In this document: piece by piece, positions 1 to 12,110 of the stretch
Layout: every line of letters starts with the position of its first letter
Position numbering within the stretch: position 1 is the first letter of the stretch
DNA from: Latrodectus hesperus
Taxonomy: Eukaryota; Arthropoda; Arachnida; Araneae; Theridiidae
Direction: 5' to 3'
DNA length: 64,000 nt
NCBI GenBank assembly: GCA_037975125.1
Contig: CM075860.1
Span: 25,834,670 to 25,898,669 of the forward strand
The notes under the pieces: model-generated
The model's input: the letters and a program-made list of their open reading frames with translations, nothing else
What the model was told of the DNA's origin: nothing
Databases searched by the model: none
Position numbers and translations under genes: made by a program

Positions 1-1566
1 TTATTTAGCAATGTGTTGTAATTTTTTATAAGTTTATAAATTGCACTAGAGTAGGAAAAGTTTCCCTATAAAATATTGGGACATAAACATTGATGTTTAT
101 TTTTTTACATGTGTATTCTTTTATTTTTGAGAGTTCCTCCATAATGAATATTTTATTGAAATGTTAAAATTAACAAAAAAATGTTAAGCATAAATCATTC
201 TCAGGCAGTAAAATTGTCTTTGTGATACTACTGTGGTAAGCATTCAAGCAAAAATGTTGCTAGTAAGTGTCTCCTAATTTTTTCCCTCAAAATCTGTAAA
301 ATCTACTGATTAATTTTTCTCTCCCAAGGTTGGCAGGTAGGAAATTTGAAAAAACAGGATTTAAATTGCCACACTTTACATCTGTTAAAAAATCCAAATT
401 GAAAATGACAAGCATTATCAGGGTGTGCGGCGGTGAAACATTCTGACACTGTATTTGGCGACTAATCGTTTATGGTAATGCAAGCTGAAACAGTAATTAA
501 CTGGAGTTTAGTAGTTTAATAATAATTGTGACAGGCCTATATTACGATAAATTGCAATTGGTTTTCCCATGTTTCATCCAGGTATATAAATGTTTATTTC
601 TTTTTGGTTTTCTATAGAAGGACACCAAACATAAACCTCTATCCTATGATATTTATATTGAACACAAATGTTATTTGTAGAATTAATGTTCAGAACCTGT
701 ATCAGTGCTCGTGTATGAATTAAAATCCTGTAATATGTTTGTTGCACCTTACAGTTTAAAGCTATGTCAGACTTTTCCCACAATTCTATTATAGTTTATT
801 AATTCCCATGCCTCCATGCTTATCCTCATCCTAAATAAGTAAGAATTGTATAATTAATTGTTAATTGATGCAAATATGAGTAAGTTCAATAGATATAGCA
901 ATATGGAATAAATGAAACAATGAGTAATCTAAACAAAGTTGGAAAATGTTAACACTTAATATTGGAAAATATGGAAATATATATTTTACGAGATATTCTA
1001 AAAAATAACTTTCAAATTTTCTGATGTCATTGACTTTGTCTTATTAAGCCATCCTTGTATGGTCAACAATATTGTTATTGCTTTTAGGTGTACAATTGAT
1101 TATCTATTAAAGGAAAGGGTGAAAGAATTACCTCATAAACATCTATATTCACTCATTCTGTTGACTATTACTGTTAAAAAATATTGAGATTTAGTACCAA
1201 AAGCAGTAGTTTGTACTAATGTATATCTATATTCAGTCAACAAATAGGATTTAATAATGAAGCAGTATTATGTCAGTTTCAAAATTGTTAGTAGATGTCA
1301 TTCTAAAAAATATTATCAAAGTGATCTGCTTTGTTATTTCAATATTTTACTTTTTATTGTTATTCATTGTATCTTTTAATAAAGATATGATCATTAAATG
1401 ATTACTATTTGCTTCTGTATCCTTGGGAAAGTGCTGCTATAAACTTGAGTATGTTTTGTATACTTTATATATAACATGAAATGATTTGCTTATGTGCTGT
1501 AAAACAGTATTTTATGTATGTGACTAGTTTTTATTTCATTATGTAATATTGTTTCTTAACTTTTAG
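1..1566 (+). other. RpL5 upstream intron sequence
   Basis: AT-rich DNA ending in the acceptor of the first RpL5 exon seen. No candidate for the short, basic N-terminal exon of RpL5 was found, so this is read as intron. Nothing else was recognised. Confidence 0.6.
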
Positions 1567-1682
1567 AGGGAAAAACTGATTACTATGCACGAGTGAAATT
1601 AGTTGTCCAAGACAAAAATAAGTACAATACCCCAAAGTACCGTATGATTGTGCGATTTACCAACAAAGACATAATAACACAG
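1567..1682 (+). CDS. RpL5: RpL5 exon a (window-first coding exon)
   Basis: Acceptor AG is at 1565-1566 after a T-rich tract; donor GTAAGT starts at 1683. The first codon is split: a G from the missing upstream exon plus AG gives the Glu before GKTDYYAR. Encodes the 5S-rRNA-binding N-terminal part including [19 protein letters not shown]. Confidence 0.96.
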
Positions 1683-4600
1683 GTAAGTATAGATAAAAAT
1701 GTATAACATAGGTAAATATCGATAGAAATTTGTACTTTTTCTATATTTCTTGATATAAATAAAAATTTTGAAAATATTTTTAGATAGCGTATGCCAGAAT
1801 AGAAGGTGATGTAATTGTATGTGCAGCTTATGCACATGAATTACCCCGCTATGGCATCAAGGTCGGGTTGACCAATTATGCTGCTGCATATTGTGTTGGA
1901 TTATTACTAGCTAGAAGAGTAAGTAAATTTATCTACTTTATATTTTAATCATTAAGTATACTGTTCCTGCATCCTTTAAACTTCATTAGTGTTTTCATAG
2001 CTTTTAAATGATATTTAAATTCATAATTAAGCAGTAATTGATGTAAAATTGATTATTGTGAAGCAAGAAACATACTTTGCAAGCTTTAAATGTATTCAAT
2101 TTGAATAAGTTTGTTTTGACAAAAAATTTTAAAACATTTTAATCAAATGTTTAAGATAATAAACAATACATTTATAAAATTGTAAATATAAGATTGTACA
2201 TTTAATTTTGTACTTAAAATTTCTTCAATTTTGACTTAACTCCTTGAGAATTGTGAAGTACTTGTGGGATTTTTACTTTTGCCTATATCATCCTTGATGT
2301 ATTTATTTTTTTATTAGTAAATATAATTCAAGTTTTTTGTTTTTAATATTTTAAAATTTCTAATGAAATTGTTGAAAAACCAAATTGAGTATTAGTTTTT
2401 AATGTCACCACTGCATGATCAATATTAGATTAATATTGTATTAACAACTTGATTAAATTAAAGCCATAATATGATCATTAACCAGTTGACTCAAGACTGA
2501 ATATAGCATTTAGATTTATGCGTGTGAAATCAAGTAATTAAAAAAATCATTTGTGGTCTAGTTGGTTCTTATTTCTGTTATTTATATTGTATAACATTCA
2601 CTGAATATTAATATTTAAAATATAAAGTTTTTGAGTTAAATATACTTTCCATACTTTCCTTGGTGACTACTTGCCCTAATGTGTTAAAATTCTATCAATG
2701 TGATTCTGTTTTTAAAGAATTTCATAATTTTGTAGGAGAGTTTAAATCAATATAACCGATTGTGTTAGGCTTCAAGATTGTGCGGATGAGAAATTGGTCC
2801 TATTAAAGTTACAATATATACTTTTCTTTTAAACTTACTCTCAAAAGATTAGTGTCACTTGTGGAAAGTAGTTGATTTGCTTTTACTATTCTCTCATGTG
2901 TTTTCTGCAAACAAAAATTTGATGGTAAAAATTTAAATTATCAAACAATTGTGGCTAAGATATAGATTTCAATAATATTATAATAAACAAAGGTATAAAT
3001 TAGATGAATTAAAACAACAGAAAAAAACTGATAACAGGAAAAGAACTTCTAGAAGAAATTGATAACTATACATTCAAAAAGAAGTGTTTGGTAGATGTTG
3101 ATATTTTAAATTCGTTTATAATAGAATATGCTGAGGAAGCTGAAAGATCTGGTGAGAACATGTTAATTGCAGATATGTTACCTCAATGCAGGATTAATAA
3201 TGAGTTAAAAATTAAAGCTTCAAAAAGAAAATGAAATACAAGCATTTTTAACTGCAATATTTTGTTTATGTATATACATGAAAATGACCTAGAAATGTGA
3301 TAATCTAGAATGTAGTTGTGCAATTGTATATTAAACAGCAGGAAAATATAGAAATCCTTTTATAAAATTGGAAAAGTAATCCTTGAAAACTGTCGGTTAT
3401 TAATAGGGTTATTTTATTTTGAATAAGTACATTTATGTGCAAAGTTTGTTATCATGAAAAATTAATAGATTAATAAATAGGATTCTAATGAATTAATCAT
3501 TTTATTCAATGGTGAATTCAGTAATGTAAAGAATATTGATTTATTTAAATTAAGAAAAAAATTTCTATTGTAGCTGTAAATTCATTGAATGCTCTTAAAG
3601 TAACCATTATATATAATTACTTAAATGTTCTGACATAATTTTTACTATTATGTCCTATTTATTAATATAATTGGAAATGTTACATATATATGGTTATATG
3701 GTTATTTAAGAGCAATTGATATAGTTAAAAGTTGAACATATGAACTTCAATACCCTTGGTAAATTTTTGATTTGACTCTGATATTTCTTGTAAATCTGTA
3801 CAAATCCTGTATTTTAGTTGAATGTGAGGTTTATAAAATTTAAGTGAAATAATTGAGGGGTGTGACAGTTGGTTAATATGCTCTTTTTTGTGATGTGTCA
3901 TTTAAATGGAATATCTTGATCTTCAGTTCTTAGCAGGATATTGTATTTTTCATACATACAGGTATGAGCAGTGTAAATAAAAACCTGCATTTATAATCAC
4001 AAGGTGGTACATGTAACTCATTTTTTATACTTCTGTATTTGGAATTAGATGTTTAAGATTTATGCTTGTGCTTTTTTAATTCTAAAATTGATATTGTTTT
4101 GGATTGTATATTAAATTTTCCTTTGTAAATAACAAATATTTTAATGTAAAGATATACACAAAAGGTAAATTTTCTTCTAATAAGCATATTCATTTCCAGA
4201 GGTTAAAAGTCTACAAAGTTCTTTTGTGAAAAAGATAATTGATGGATTCTCCATTTATGTTAAAAGCCGTCAAGAATGCTAAAAGTCAATTGCTAACCTA
4301 ACAGATTATGCAAATTTTAAAAAAAATGTTGAAATATGTATATTTAATTTTGTAATTCTTGTCTAAACATTAGTAGCTTGCAGTTAATATTTAAAGATAA
4401 CTATGATTTTCTTTCTTTGTGATTTTTAGACGGCAAATAATATATTGCACTGGCTTATTTTTACATTATATATCTTTTTCAGCATTGACCAGAAAAGACT
4501 GCATCATATGTTTTATGTTAAAGTGGTCTGATTTTACAATTTATTCTAAGTTAGCTTGATGTATAAGAACTATATTACTATAGCTGTAGGCTTCTATGGT

Positions 4601-7600
4601 TTGCTATACAGTAGTTTTTGGAGGAATTGTAAGGCCTTACAGACATATATTGAGCTGTTAGATTATAAAGTTAGGTTTCTTGAATTTAACTGACTAGCAA
4701 CAGTGTAGCAAATATATTAAGAAACCTTAAAAGGTGAACATAATTTATACTGAATATATGTGTAAATTTATACTTATTGAAGAATCTTGTCTGTGTTGAT
4801 TTTCAATGAGATATCTTTAATTTTAAAAATCCATTTCATTATTTTTATTTGATTCTGTCTATTAAATAATCAACTTTGATTAAGACCTGAATTATTTAAA
4901 ACTAAGAGGGTAAAGGGACTTATAGAATTTTAAAAGTATGGTTAATTATATTTTTTATAATTTTATTTTGTTTGAAATGGTGTTTAACAGATTGCTAAAA
5001 TGTTTAATTTTTTTAAAATGTTTCATTATAGTGTGTTTTTTTTATCTAAAATTTAACTGTGCAATTTTATACTCTATTAATATTTTGAAATATATATTTT
5101 GTGTGCCTCTGTATATTATAAAAGTAATCCTTAAATTTCAAATATTACTAATTAAAAGATCAAATTGTGCTTTGTTTAAGTTAACAGTTCTTGATTTAAT
5201 TCTCACCTCTGCTATGATTGTTGCAAATTAATCATTGTGAGAAAGAAATGTCCATCGCACCTGCTCATTATGTGTTGTATCTTAACATTATGATTGTAAT
5301 TTTCTATGAAACTCTTAAAGTAACTTTAAGATTCAAAATCTCATTATGTTGTCTATTAACACATAGAAAGTTTAAGAAATTCTCACTCTCTTTCTATTGC
5401 TTTTTAGCTTTTACATAAATTTAAAATGGGTGAAATCTATCAAGGCTTAGTTGAAGCCAATGGTGAAGATTTTTGTGTAGAAGATGTGGATGGCCAACCT
5501 GGTGCATTCAGATGTTACTTAGATGTTGGTTTAGCTAAAACTACCACTGGAGCAAAGATTTTTGGAGCTATGAAAGGAGCTGTGGATGGGGGCCTAGATA
5601 TTCCTCACAGGTAACTTTAAATATTTTTTGCCTTATAAATTCTCATTATCTTTGCTTTTTGTGAAAAAGTGAATCATGAAACTTTAAAACCTAGTTTTAC
5701 CACAATTCATTTCTTTTTTTATATTTTGTAAGAAATTTCTTAAAATTTTGTAACACATTTTATGAATTTGCAATGTTTAGTATTGTAAATGCTTATGTAC
5801 TTTTATCAAATGGTCTATCATAATTTTTAGTGTAGTAACTGTACTTAAATACTTCTCAAAATAATTATCAGTTATTCAAAGGTAATTATTATAACATCAA
5901 TTCCTTATGATATTAATCCAATTTAAGGTGATGGAATTGATTAAAATTTTTATTAATAAAATTTCAAATGCATACCTTTTTCAGCATTTATGTGGTAGTA
6001 AATTTTTAACTGGCATAAATTAAAGGTTTTTTTCCTTTCAGTAACAAACGATTTCCTGGTTATGACTCTGAATCTAAAGAATTTAATCCAGAAGTTCATA
6101 GGAAGCATATTTTTGGTCAACATGTTGCTGAATATATGAGAATGTTAATGGATGATGATGAAGAAGCTTACAAAAAACAATTCTCCCAATATATCAAACT
6201 TGGTATTACGCCTGATGAAGTAAGCTATCAAAACTTGTCTTAATTTTGCGTGCTCTTTAAATTTATTTACAGTATTTTCCTGTATATAACCTGCTGCAAT
6301 TTTTAAAATGAATAGTCAGAAATTTATACTGTTGATAATTTGGTGCCAAATAAAATAAAAAGTTCATTATTATTAAAATTATAATAAATTCTACAGAAAA
6401 AATATAAAGATTTGTCTGAATCCACTTCAATGGAAAATGCTATTAACTGAGATGAAAGCTCGATGTAGATCTATGTTCTAGAAGATTTTATAGTAAAACT
6501 CAATTGATTTTTAGATTTTAATTACTTTAAAAATGTGGTTTAAAAATATTTTTTAAAATAAAGTATTTGTTTTGTTAATAGTTAAGTGAAAGAAATGGAT
6601 TACTGCACGTGGAATACATTTTTCCTTTTGTACCCCGCAGGTTTTGTTTTTCACCTTACATTACACGTTAATCGCCATTTTTCATTTGCCTTCCTTATAG
6701 CTTTCAATTTAAAATTTGCTCTGTGAATTAATAATTTCCACTTCCCTTTGACATTATATTAATTTGAATGTTTTCATAGCGAAACAGATGGTGTCAAAAC
6801 AATGCGAAATGACATTAATGAATTGCAACTTTAATAGGTGTTCAGAAGAACTGAATTCATTTGTGAATGTAATTTGACATTGCTAATTATAATTAAAATA
6901 AATGGCATTTTTTAATTTTCAAATTAAAATTTTCTGATTAAAAATATGATTTAATTTTGTATGAAATCTTAAATTTTATACTATCTGTTTGAAATAAGTT
7001 ATCACTAATAATTTTAAATGTAAATTATAAATAATTGAACTAAGGGTTTCAAAGTTGTGTTTTCTATCTAAATCAATTTATTTAACTGTTGATATAGAAA
7101 AAATTCGTAGGCAAATACTATGTTAAGGTACCTCTTATAAATTTTTATAATACAATCCCTATTTTTGCAGATACTTATGATTTTGAAGATATCCTTTCTA
7201 TAGTGCAATATCTTGATAATTGTGCACTTTTTATAAAATATGACAGTGTATTTTTTATAAAATATGATAGTGTTCAATTTAATAAAACAGATAATATTCA
7301 TGAAAATCTGTAATTAACACATCTGAAATATGCTTTATTTATAATAGTTGTGTGAAGTGCAAAGTTTGTGTGCTTGTATAAAAGTGTTGGTAATTAAATT
7401 TTTTAAACTAGTATAAATGTATGTTTTGGATTTGTAAAAGTAATAAGAGGTTTTTAAAATAATTGAAAATGAAAATATTATTGGTAATTACTTCTAGTTG
7501 ATAATATCTTTCAGGAAAAAGCATTCTAAATTGTTTCTTTAAGTAGAATTATATTTTTTTCAGATGGAAGATATATACAAAAAAGCACATGCTGCTATCC

Positions 7601-8777
7601 GTGCTGATCCTGAGCGTAAACCTAAGCCTCAAAAGACTGTTGTTAAGAAGAGGTACTGTATAGTTTATTTTCTTACCTCTGTTTTAAGATTTCCAAAATA
7701 TTTCCATAACCAAAAAAGAACTTTTAAAATGAATGAGTGTACTTAGTCCATATTGATCATGTGGTAGTTTTGTCTTTTTTAAAATACTTATTAATAAACA
7801 TTTCACTTGTACTCTGCTTAAGAAAGCTCACTTTGAAAAAGTTCTTTCCCTTAAGCATTAATGATATAAATATTTTAAGAAGTATATATAACAGAGTATA
7901 TTAAAAATAGTACAATATGCAAAAATTATGTATTGAAACATTAAAAAAATGGATTTTATTTTGGGGGAATATTTTACCTGTAATTTGATAGAGGACAAGT
8001 TGACAGTGCTTTATTTTGTATTTTATTTTTTAATGTTAAATATTTTATTCAATGCTTTAAATGTGAAATTTCATATTTAGCAAATTTTTTATTACACATG
8101 TATATCACTGCTATTCCTGATCTTAAATCGCCAAATAAATTTTTAATATGAATACTTTTTGATGTAATTTTAAAATATGATTGGAAATAGTTGTTTTTTA
8201 CTTTTATTTCAAAATAGTAGAAATGAAGTCACAAAGTTGAATAAATTATGATTTTATTTGGGCATGTGTTATTTTTTTTGCTTATCAGTGTCAAATAATT
8301 TTGTAAAATATTGGAAATTTAAATAAAATGCACACATAGGTGTAAAAGTAAGTTTTTAATGTTCCTATTTTTGATGAACATTTAACTTTTTATGGGCGGA
8401 ACTTATGTTGGTATTATCTGAATAATTTAAGTTTTTAACATGGTAGACTTCTAAAATCTTGACAAAAGATGGGTTTCTGATTGGGAAAATGCATTGAGGA
8501 TTATACCTACAGGTTCTTGTATACTCATTATTTTACATATAAATTGAGTTTTACAATGAGTGGAAATCCTTATCTATTTAAAACAAACCTCTTTGCTTGT
8601 TTTATTGTGAAAATATAATGGTAGTTTTAATTGTTTTATTGCAATGAATTTGTGTTAATATGAATGTTACTTTTCAGATGGAGTCGCGCCAAGATGAATC
8701 TTAAAGAACGTAGAAACCGCATCAAACAAAAGAAAGAGGCTGTAATTAAAAAATTGGATGCTGAAAAAGCAGAATAA
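1567..8777 (+). CDS. RpL5: Ribosomal protein L5 (uL18), 3' six exons; 5' exons outside window
   Basis: Large-subunit ribosomal protein L5, which binds 5S rRNA and joins the central protuberance of the 60S subunit. Exons are joined at 1567-1682, 1784-1918, 5408-5610, 6042-6219, 7564-7652 and 8678-8777, all with GT donors and AG acceptors and with matching codon phase. They give 273 residues ending at TAA 8775-8777. Eukaryotic L5 is about 297 residues, so about 24 N-terminal residues (basic, ending in an Arg run) are missing. I searched bases 1-1566 and did not find them. Diagnostic stretches are [53 protein letters not shown]-like [33 protein letters not shown] and YKKAHAAIR. The tail is lysine-rich and poorly conserved, as in other species. 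No frameshift or in-frame stop was seen, so it is judged functional. Confidence 0.97.
1784..1918 (+). CDS. RpL5: RpL5 exon b
   Basis: Forty-five codons, phase 0 at both ends, flanked by TTTTTAG and GTAAGT. Encodes the conserved stretch from IAYARIEGD to GLLLARR. The usual Thr in AAAYCTGLLLARR is Val here ([10 protein letters not shown]). Confidence 0.97.
1919..5407 (+). other. RpL5 3.5-kb intron
   Basis: Longest intron of RpL5. Apart from the ORF at 3013-3234 it is low-complexity AT-rich DNA. No convincing C/D or H/ACA snoRNA boxes were found on reading, although L5 introns carry snoRNAs in some animals. Confidence 0.8.
3013..3234 (+). other. Unassigned coding-like ORF inside RpL5 intron
   Basis: Seventy-three open codons ending at TGA 3232-3234, in an intron where stops are otherwise frequent. 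The translation is balanced and globular-looking (for example [20 protein letters not shown], then [20 protein letters not shown], ending KASKRK), not the Ile/Lys/Asn/Phe mix of random AT-rich DNA. The first ATG is late (near MLIADM) and the upstream boundary is AG-rich, so it could be a cassette exon, a retropseudogene end or a transposon remnant. No family was recognised. Confidence 0.35.
5408..5610 (+). CDS. RpL5: RpL5 exon c
   Basis: Begins [13 protein letters not shown] after a CTTTTTAG acceptor, ends in a split Ser codon (AG|T) before GTAACT. The ATG at 5426 is internal, not the start of the protein. Contains [16 protein letters not shown] and [15 protein letters not shown]. Confidence 0.97.
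5611..7563 (+). other. RpL5 introns between exons c, d and e
   Basis: Introns 5611-6041 and 6220-7563, interrupted by exon d (6042-6219). AT-rich, no repeats or RNA genes recognised. Confidence 0.7.
6042..6219 (+). CDS. RpL5: RpL5 exon d
   Basis: Completes the split Ser codon, then [20 protein letters not shown], ending TPDE before GTAAGC. Acceptor AG at 6040-6041 follows a TTTTTTTCCTTTC tract. Confidence 0.97.
7564..7652 (+). CDS. RpL5: RpL5 exon e
   Basis: Encodes [19 protein letters not shown] and a Lys-rich linker. Ends in a split codon (AG|A) at donor GTACTG. Acceptor TTTTTTTCAG. The Met is internal. Confidence 0.96.
7653..8677 (+). other. RpL5 last intron
   Basis: About 1 kb of AT-rich intron between the Lys-rich linker exon and the terminal exon. 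Nothing else recognised. Confidence 0.8.
8678..8777 (+). CDS. RpL5: RpL5 terminal exon
   Basis: Begins by completing Arg, then [14 protein letters not shown] and a basic, charged tail ending KAE and TAA. The Trp-Ser/Asn-Arg-x-Lys-Met motif matches the C-terminus of L5 from other animals. Confidence 0.95.
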
Positions 8778-8792
8778 ACTTTTGTATTCAAT

Positions 8793-8798
8793 AATAAA
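8793..8798 (+). terminator. Probable RpL5 polyadenylation signal
   Basis: AATAAA 16 bases after the RpL5 stop codon, with more AAT/TAA-rich sequence following. A second AATAAA overlaps the stop codon. Short 3' UTRs are normal for ribosomal protein mRNAs. Confidence 0.7.
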
Positions 8799-9123
8799 AA
8801 ATAATGAATTCAATTTGAAGCTTACTTTTGCTTTAAACACAATCTTGTTTTGTGAACATTAGTTTATAAAATTTTGCTTTATACCATGAAAATTTTCAAG
8901 TATTAAGGAAATATCAATTGTATGTTTTGAATTGTTTTAATCTTTTCCATTTAGATACTCCCATATCTAATTCTTTCTGTTAAAAATATTAGTATAACAT
9001 TTTTATAAAAAAGGGACTGCTACATTATGTAAGTTATAGTTTGGAAATGCGAGCAATATTAAGCAATCACTAAGTCATGCCTGAAAATCTTATAAGAGTA
9101 AGAAATTATCTTGTTAAAGTTAT

Positions 9124-9594
9124 AAAATTCAAAAAACAAAAATTTTGATATACAAATGTTTGATTCGACCTGTTCTCACTTATCTGAAACGTGGACATTG
9201 ACTGAGAAGGACAAAGAAACCATCTCCATTTTCGAAAGAAAAACTTTAAGAAGCATCTTTGGTGAATGTGAGAATACCTGCGAAGAACTAATTCTGAGCT
9301 CTATAAACTATATAAAGAACCAGATATTGTTAAATTCATCTCAATACAGAGATTAAAATGGGCAGGACATTTGAGCCAGATGAACGACAATCAGGTGACA
9401 AAAAAAAATTTTTCTTGGCTCGCCTCATTGGCACCAGAAGAAGAGGACGACCAAAGCTCCGATGGTGTGACTGCCTTGAAAACGACCTAAAAACACTAAA
9501 AGTGACAAACTGGGTAACCTTATCCAAAAATAGGGGGTCCTGGTATTCACTTCTCAAGAAGGCAAAGGCTCACCTTGTGCTTTCAGGCCAATGA
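9124..9594 (+). mobile_element. Non-LTR retrotransposon (LINE) ORF2 3'-end relic, frameshifted
   Basis: Three reading frames together spell the C-terminal tail of a LINE reverse-transcriptase ORF: KCLIRPVLTY, then ETWTLTEKDKETISIFERK, then KLYKEPDIVKFISIQRLKWA, then ARLIGTRRRGRPKLRWCDCL and a final WYSLLKKAKAH before a stop at about 9592. The motifs (LIRPVLTYG-like, ETWTLT, RLxWAGHL, GRPxxRW) are typical of arthropod LINE tails. At least three frameshifts make it dead. It begins about 350 bp after RpL5 and is 5'-truncated, as LINE insertions usually are. Confidence 0.85.
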
Positions 9595-11940
9595 AGACAG
9601 TTGTAAAATTATGGTTTTTATGAAACTCACTCAGAGATGTTAATTTCAAATCTTGTGGTTGAAAATGTTTGTATATTGGATTTTAATTAAAAGTATTTAT
9701 GGCTTTAACTGACAACATTTTGCATAATTTTAAGAAGTTGTGGAAAATTTCTGAAAACCAGGTGTTACTTTTTTGCTCAATACCCATTTTCCCCCTTTGA
9801 ACTGGTCTGATGTTAGCTATTTCCTTTTTTCCTACTCCCTGAAAACTCGCGGCGTGATATTGACTGCACTTTTTTAACTTAACAACCCTGTGTAGGGTTG
9901 TGTGTATAAAGCATTTTGCTAGAATGCATTGTAAGTCTAAATAAAAATTGGCTAAAACTAAAAAAAAAATATTCGCCTTGCCGTATAATTTTTAGAAAGT
10001 AAAATTACCGCGTAGTGCAATTTAAATAAATGTTCTTATTTTCATATGAATAATGTTAAATACAAATAAAAAATTCCCTTATTACAATTAGAACATTTTA
10101 TGCAATTTTGATTAAGTAAATTTGCCCATTAAATCGTTCATGAATTGAAATATATTGCATCATTTTTTTCTGTATTTGTTTTTTGTGTAATGGAATTTTA
10201 TAATTTTGAATGACATATTTTCCAGATATTTATTTAAGATAAACTTCAGTTTTTTTAATGTCTTTTCTGATTTTAACATTAATTTTACAATTTTTTATTT
10301 TTAATGTTTGTGCATAGTAATCTGCTTGGAATTTTGCTTGAAAAAAAAGGCTTAAGGAATTAAATATAGTACCGTTAAAGTAATTTATTAGACACTAGAT
10401 AAATTGCATAACCATTTTAAACATCTGTTTGATGTTAATTCTGTGATTGCAGAAATATATTTGTGTACACGCATGCCATAAATTTTCAGTCATATTTTGT
10501 AAATATAATTTATATACTTCCTCACGTTTCATGGTATATATTAAATTTTAACGGAGCACTGATAGAACTTGCTGGCTATTTAAAAGGTGATATGGTTGTG
10601 TTCTTCCCATCCTAATACAATATTCTCAATTAATTTTCTATTATGTTGTAGTCTGGTAATATAGAAAGTAATTATATATTAATACTTGAAAATTATTTTT
10701 TTAACAGAAGTGATCTTGCAATTCTACAATGCATTCTTCATTTTATGAAATTGCGCTTTTTCTTAATTTTATCCGTTATTCCAATCTCGGAATGACAAAT
10801 GTTTCACAACTCTTACAATATGTAATGGAAATTTGAAATAATTGGTCTATAGATTCTATTTTAAAAATTACTAAAATAGATGATTATGTAACTAATTAAA
10901 ACAAGTATTTTTAATATTCCCCCCTATACCAAAAGTTTAATAATTACATTTTTTTAGTACTCAGTCTAGTCTGAATTAAACTTGGATTTGCACACATCTC
11001 TTGAAAACCTAAAAAAAAAAATTTAAGAGCCCTTGAAACGCCTGGAATTTTGACTTGACTGCAAGAAAATCGTGAATTACTCCTGGAATTTTTCTTACCT
11101 TGATTCTGATTTTTTGTAGAAAATCTTATGTATATATATAATTTTTATATGTAAAAATTTTCAATAAAATTGTGTGTCAGAAATCTTAATTCAGTTTTAG
11201 TTTTTAATATTGCCACTAGATGGCGGCATGGTATTCAGTTTTTGTATTCTTAACACTTGTAATAACGGTAGCAAGATTCAGTTTCGCTACAATAATTTTA
11301 TGATAAATAGGTTTAGTATTTAGATTTAAGTGAAGTAATCAGCAAGGAAAATTAAGACGGTGGGTCTTAATTGATTTTTTCTATTTGCTCATGTTATCCT
11401 TATATTGTACAAAATTCTTTCAATATTAATGTTTAAATATAAAATTTTTGAGTTAAAACATACTTGTGCCATGTCTCCCTTGATGAAGATTGCGTATAAT
11501 TCACTTGAATCAGGATAAATTTGTTTATTAATGAAATAAAAAAAAATATTCAATTTGCTTGGTGGAAAGTGTCATTTCAATGACAAGTGGACTCTGGAAA
11601 AGTAATACAAACTGGCTTTTGTGTGGTTCAGAAAAAACATGCCCATTGTTTGTTTTGCAAGGAAGATTTGTGTTTCAGATATGAGCTAATAGTGTCATAT
11701 CTCTTATGAAGAAAGAAAAAACATGTTTATTTATAATAGTGCAGGCTTTATCTGCCAAACAATATACTCATTCAAAAGATTTTTTCACTACCGCTATTCC
11801 TGTTAAGGAATGTGAATGTAAAGCATTTTCTGAAATTTTTTGATTCATTTGTTTCAAGTATATAAGAATTTTAAATATGTCTGTTAAGATTGCCTAATTT
11901 AATTATTTTAGAGGGTATAAAATAAATTTATTGTATAAAG
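9595..11940. other. AT-rich intergenic DNA
   Basis: No gene seen. Contains a perfect 7-bp stem, 4-nt loop hairpin at 9883-9900 (CAACCCT/AGGGTTG) and the CTCF-like site at 11213-11226 listed separately. Confidence 0.7.
11213..11226 (+). promoter_or_regulatory. CTCF-like insulator motif
   Basis: CCACTAGATGGCGG fits the 14-position CTCF core consensus CCASYAGRKGGCRS at every position. By base counting such a match is expected about 0.015 times in 64 kb on both strands at equal base composition, less in AT-rich DNA. Occupancy is unknown; it lies in non-coding DNA 2.4 kb beyond RpL5. Confidence 0.45.
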
Positions 11941-12110
11941 TCGAGTTGGTAGCCTGATGATTAGTACTCTTGCATGCAGTTCTGGAGTTCGTGCGTTTGA
12001 AATCCCCACTCGGGATTTTGCAGTTAATCGGAATCCACTTCAAACCGTAGGTCACGGTCTATTGAGCTCTAGAGAGCAAATGGTCGTTTAGCAGCAAATA
12101 AACTAAACTT
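11941..12110 (+). repeat. tRNA-derived SINE-like element
   Basis: Starts with a tRNA-like head: an A-box-like TGGTAGCCTGATGATTAG and a B-box-like stretch GTGCGTTTGAAATCC at normal spacing, followed by unrelated GC-richer body (ACCGTAGGTCACGGTC) and an A-rich end. The diverged B box suggests an old copy. Confidence 0.55.

Noticed and set aside
4938..5231. 97-residue ORF in the RpL5 intron
   Set aside because: Phe/Leu/Ile/Lys-rich AT-driven translation, no motif, overlaps intron with no splice support.
5426..5614. A separate 62-residue ORF starting at ATG 5426
   Set aside because: It is internal RpL5 exon c running past its donor; the Met is internal.
1919..8677. Intronic snoRNAs in RpL5
   Set aside because: I looked for C (RTGATGA)/D (CTGA) pairs and H/ACA ends but found no pair with a terminal stem; a covariance-model search would be needed.
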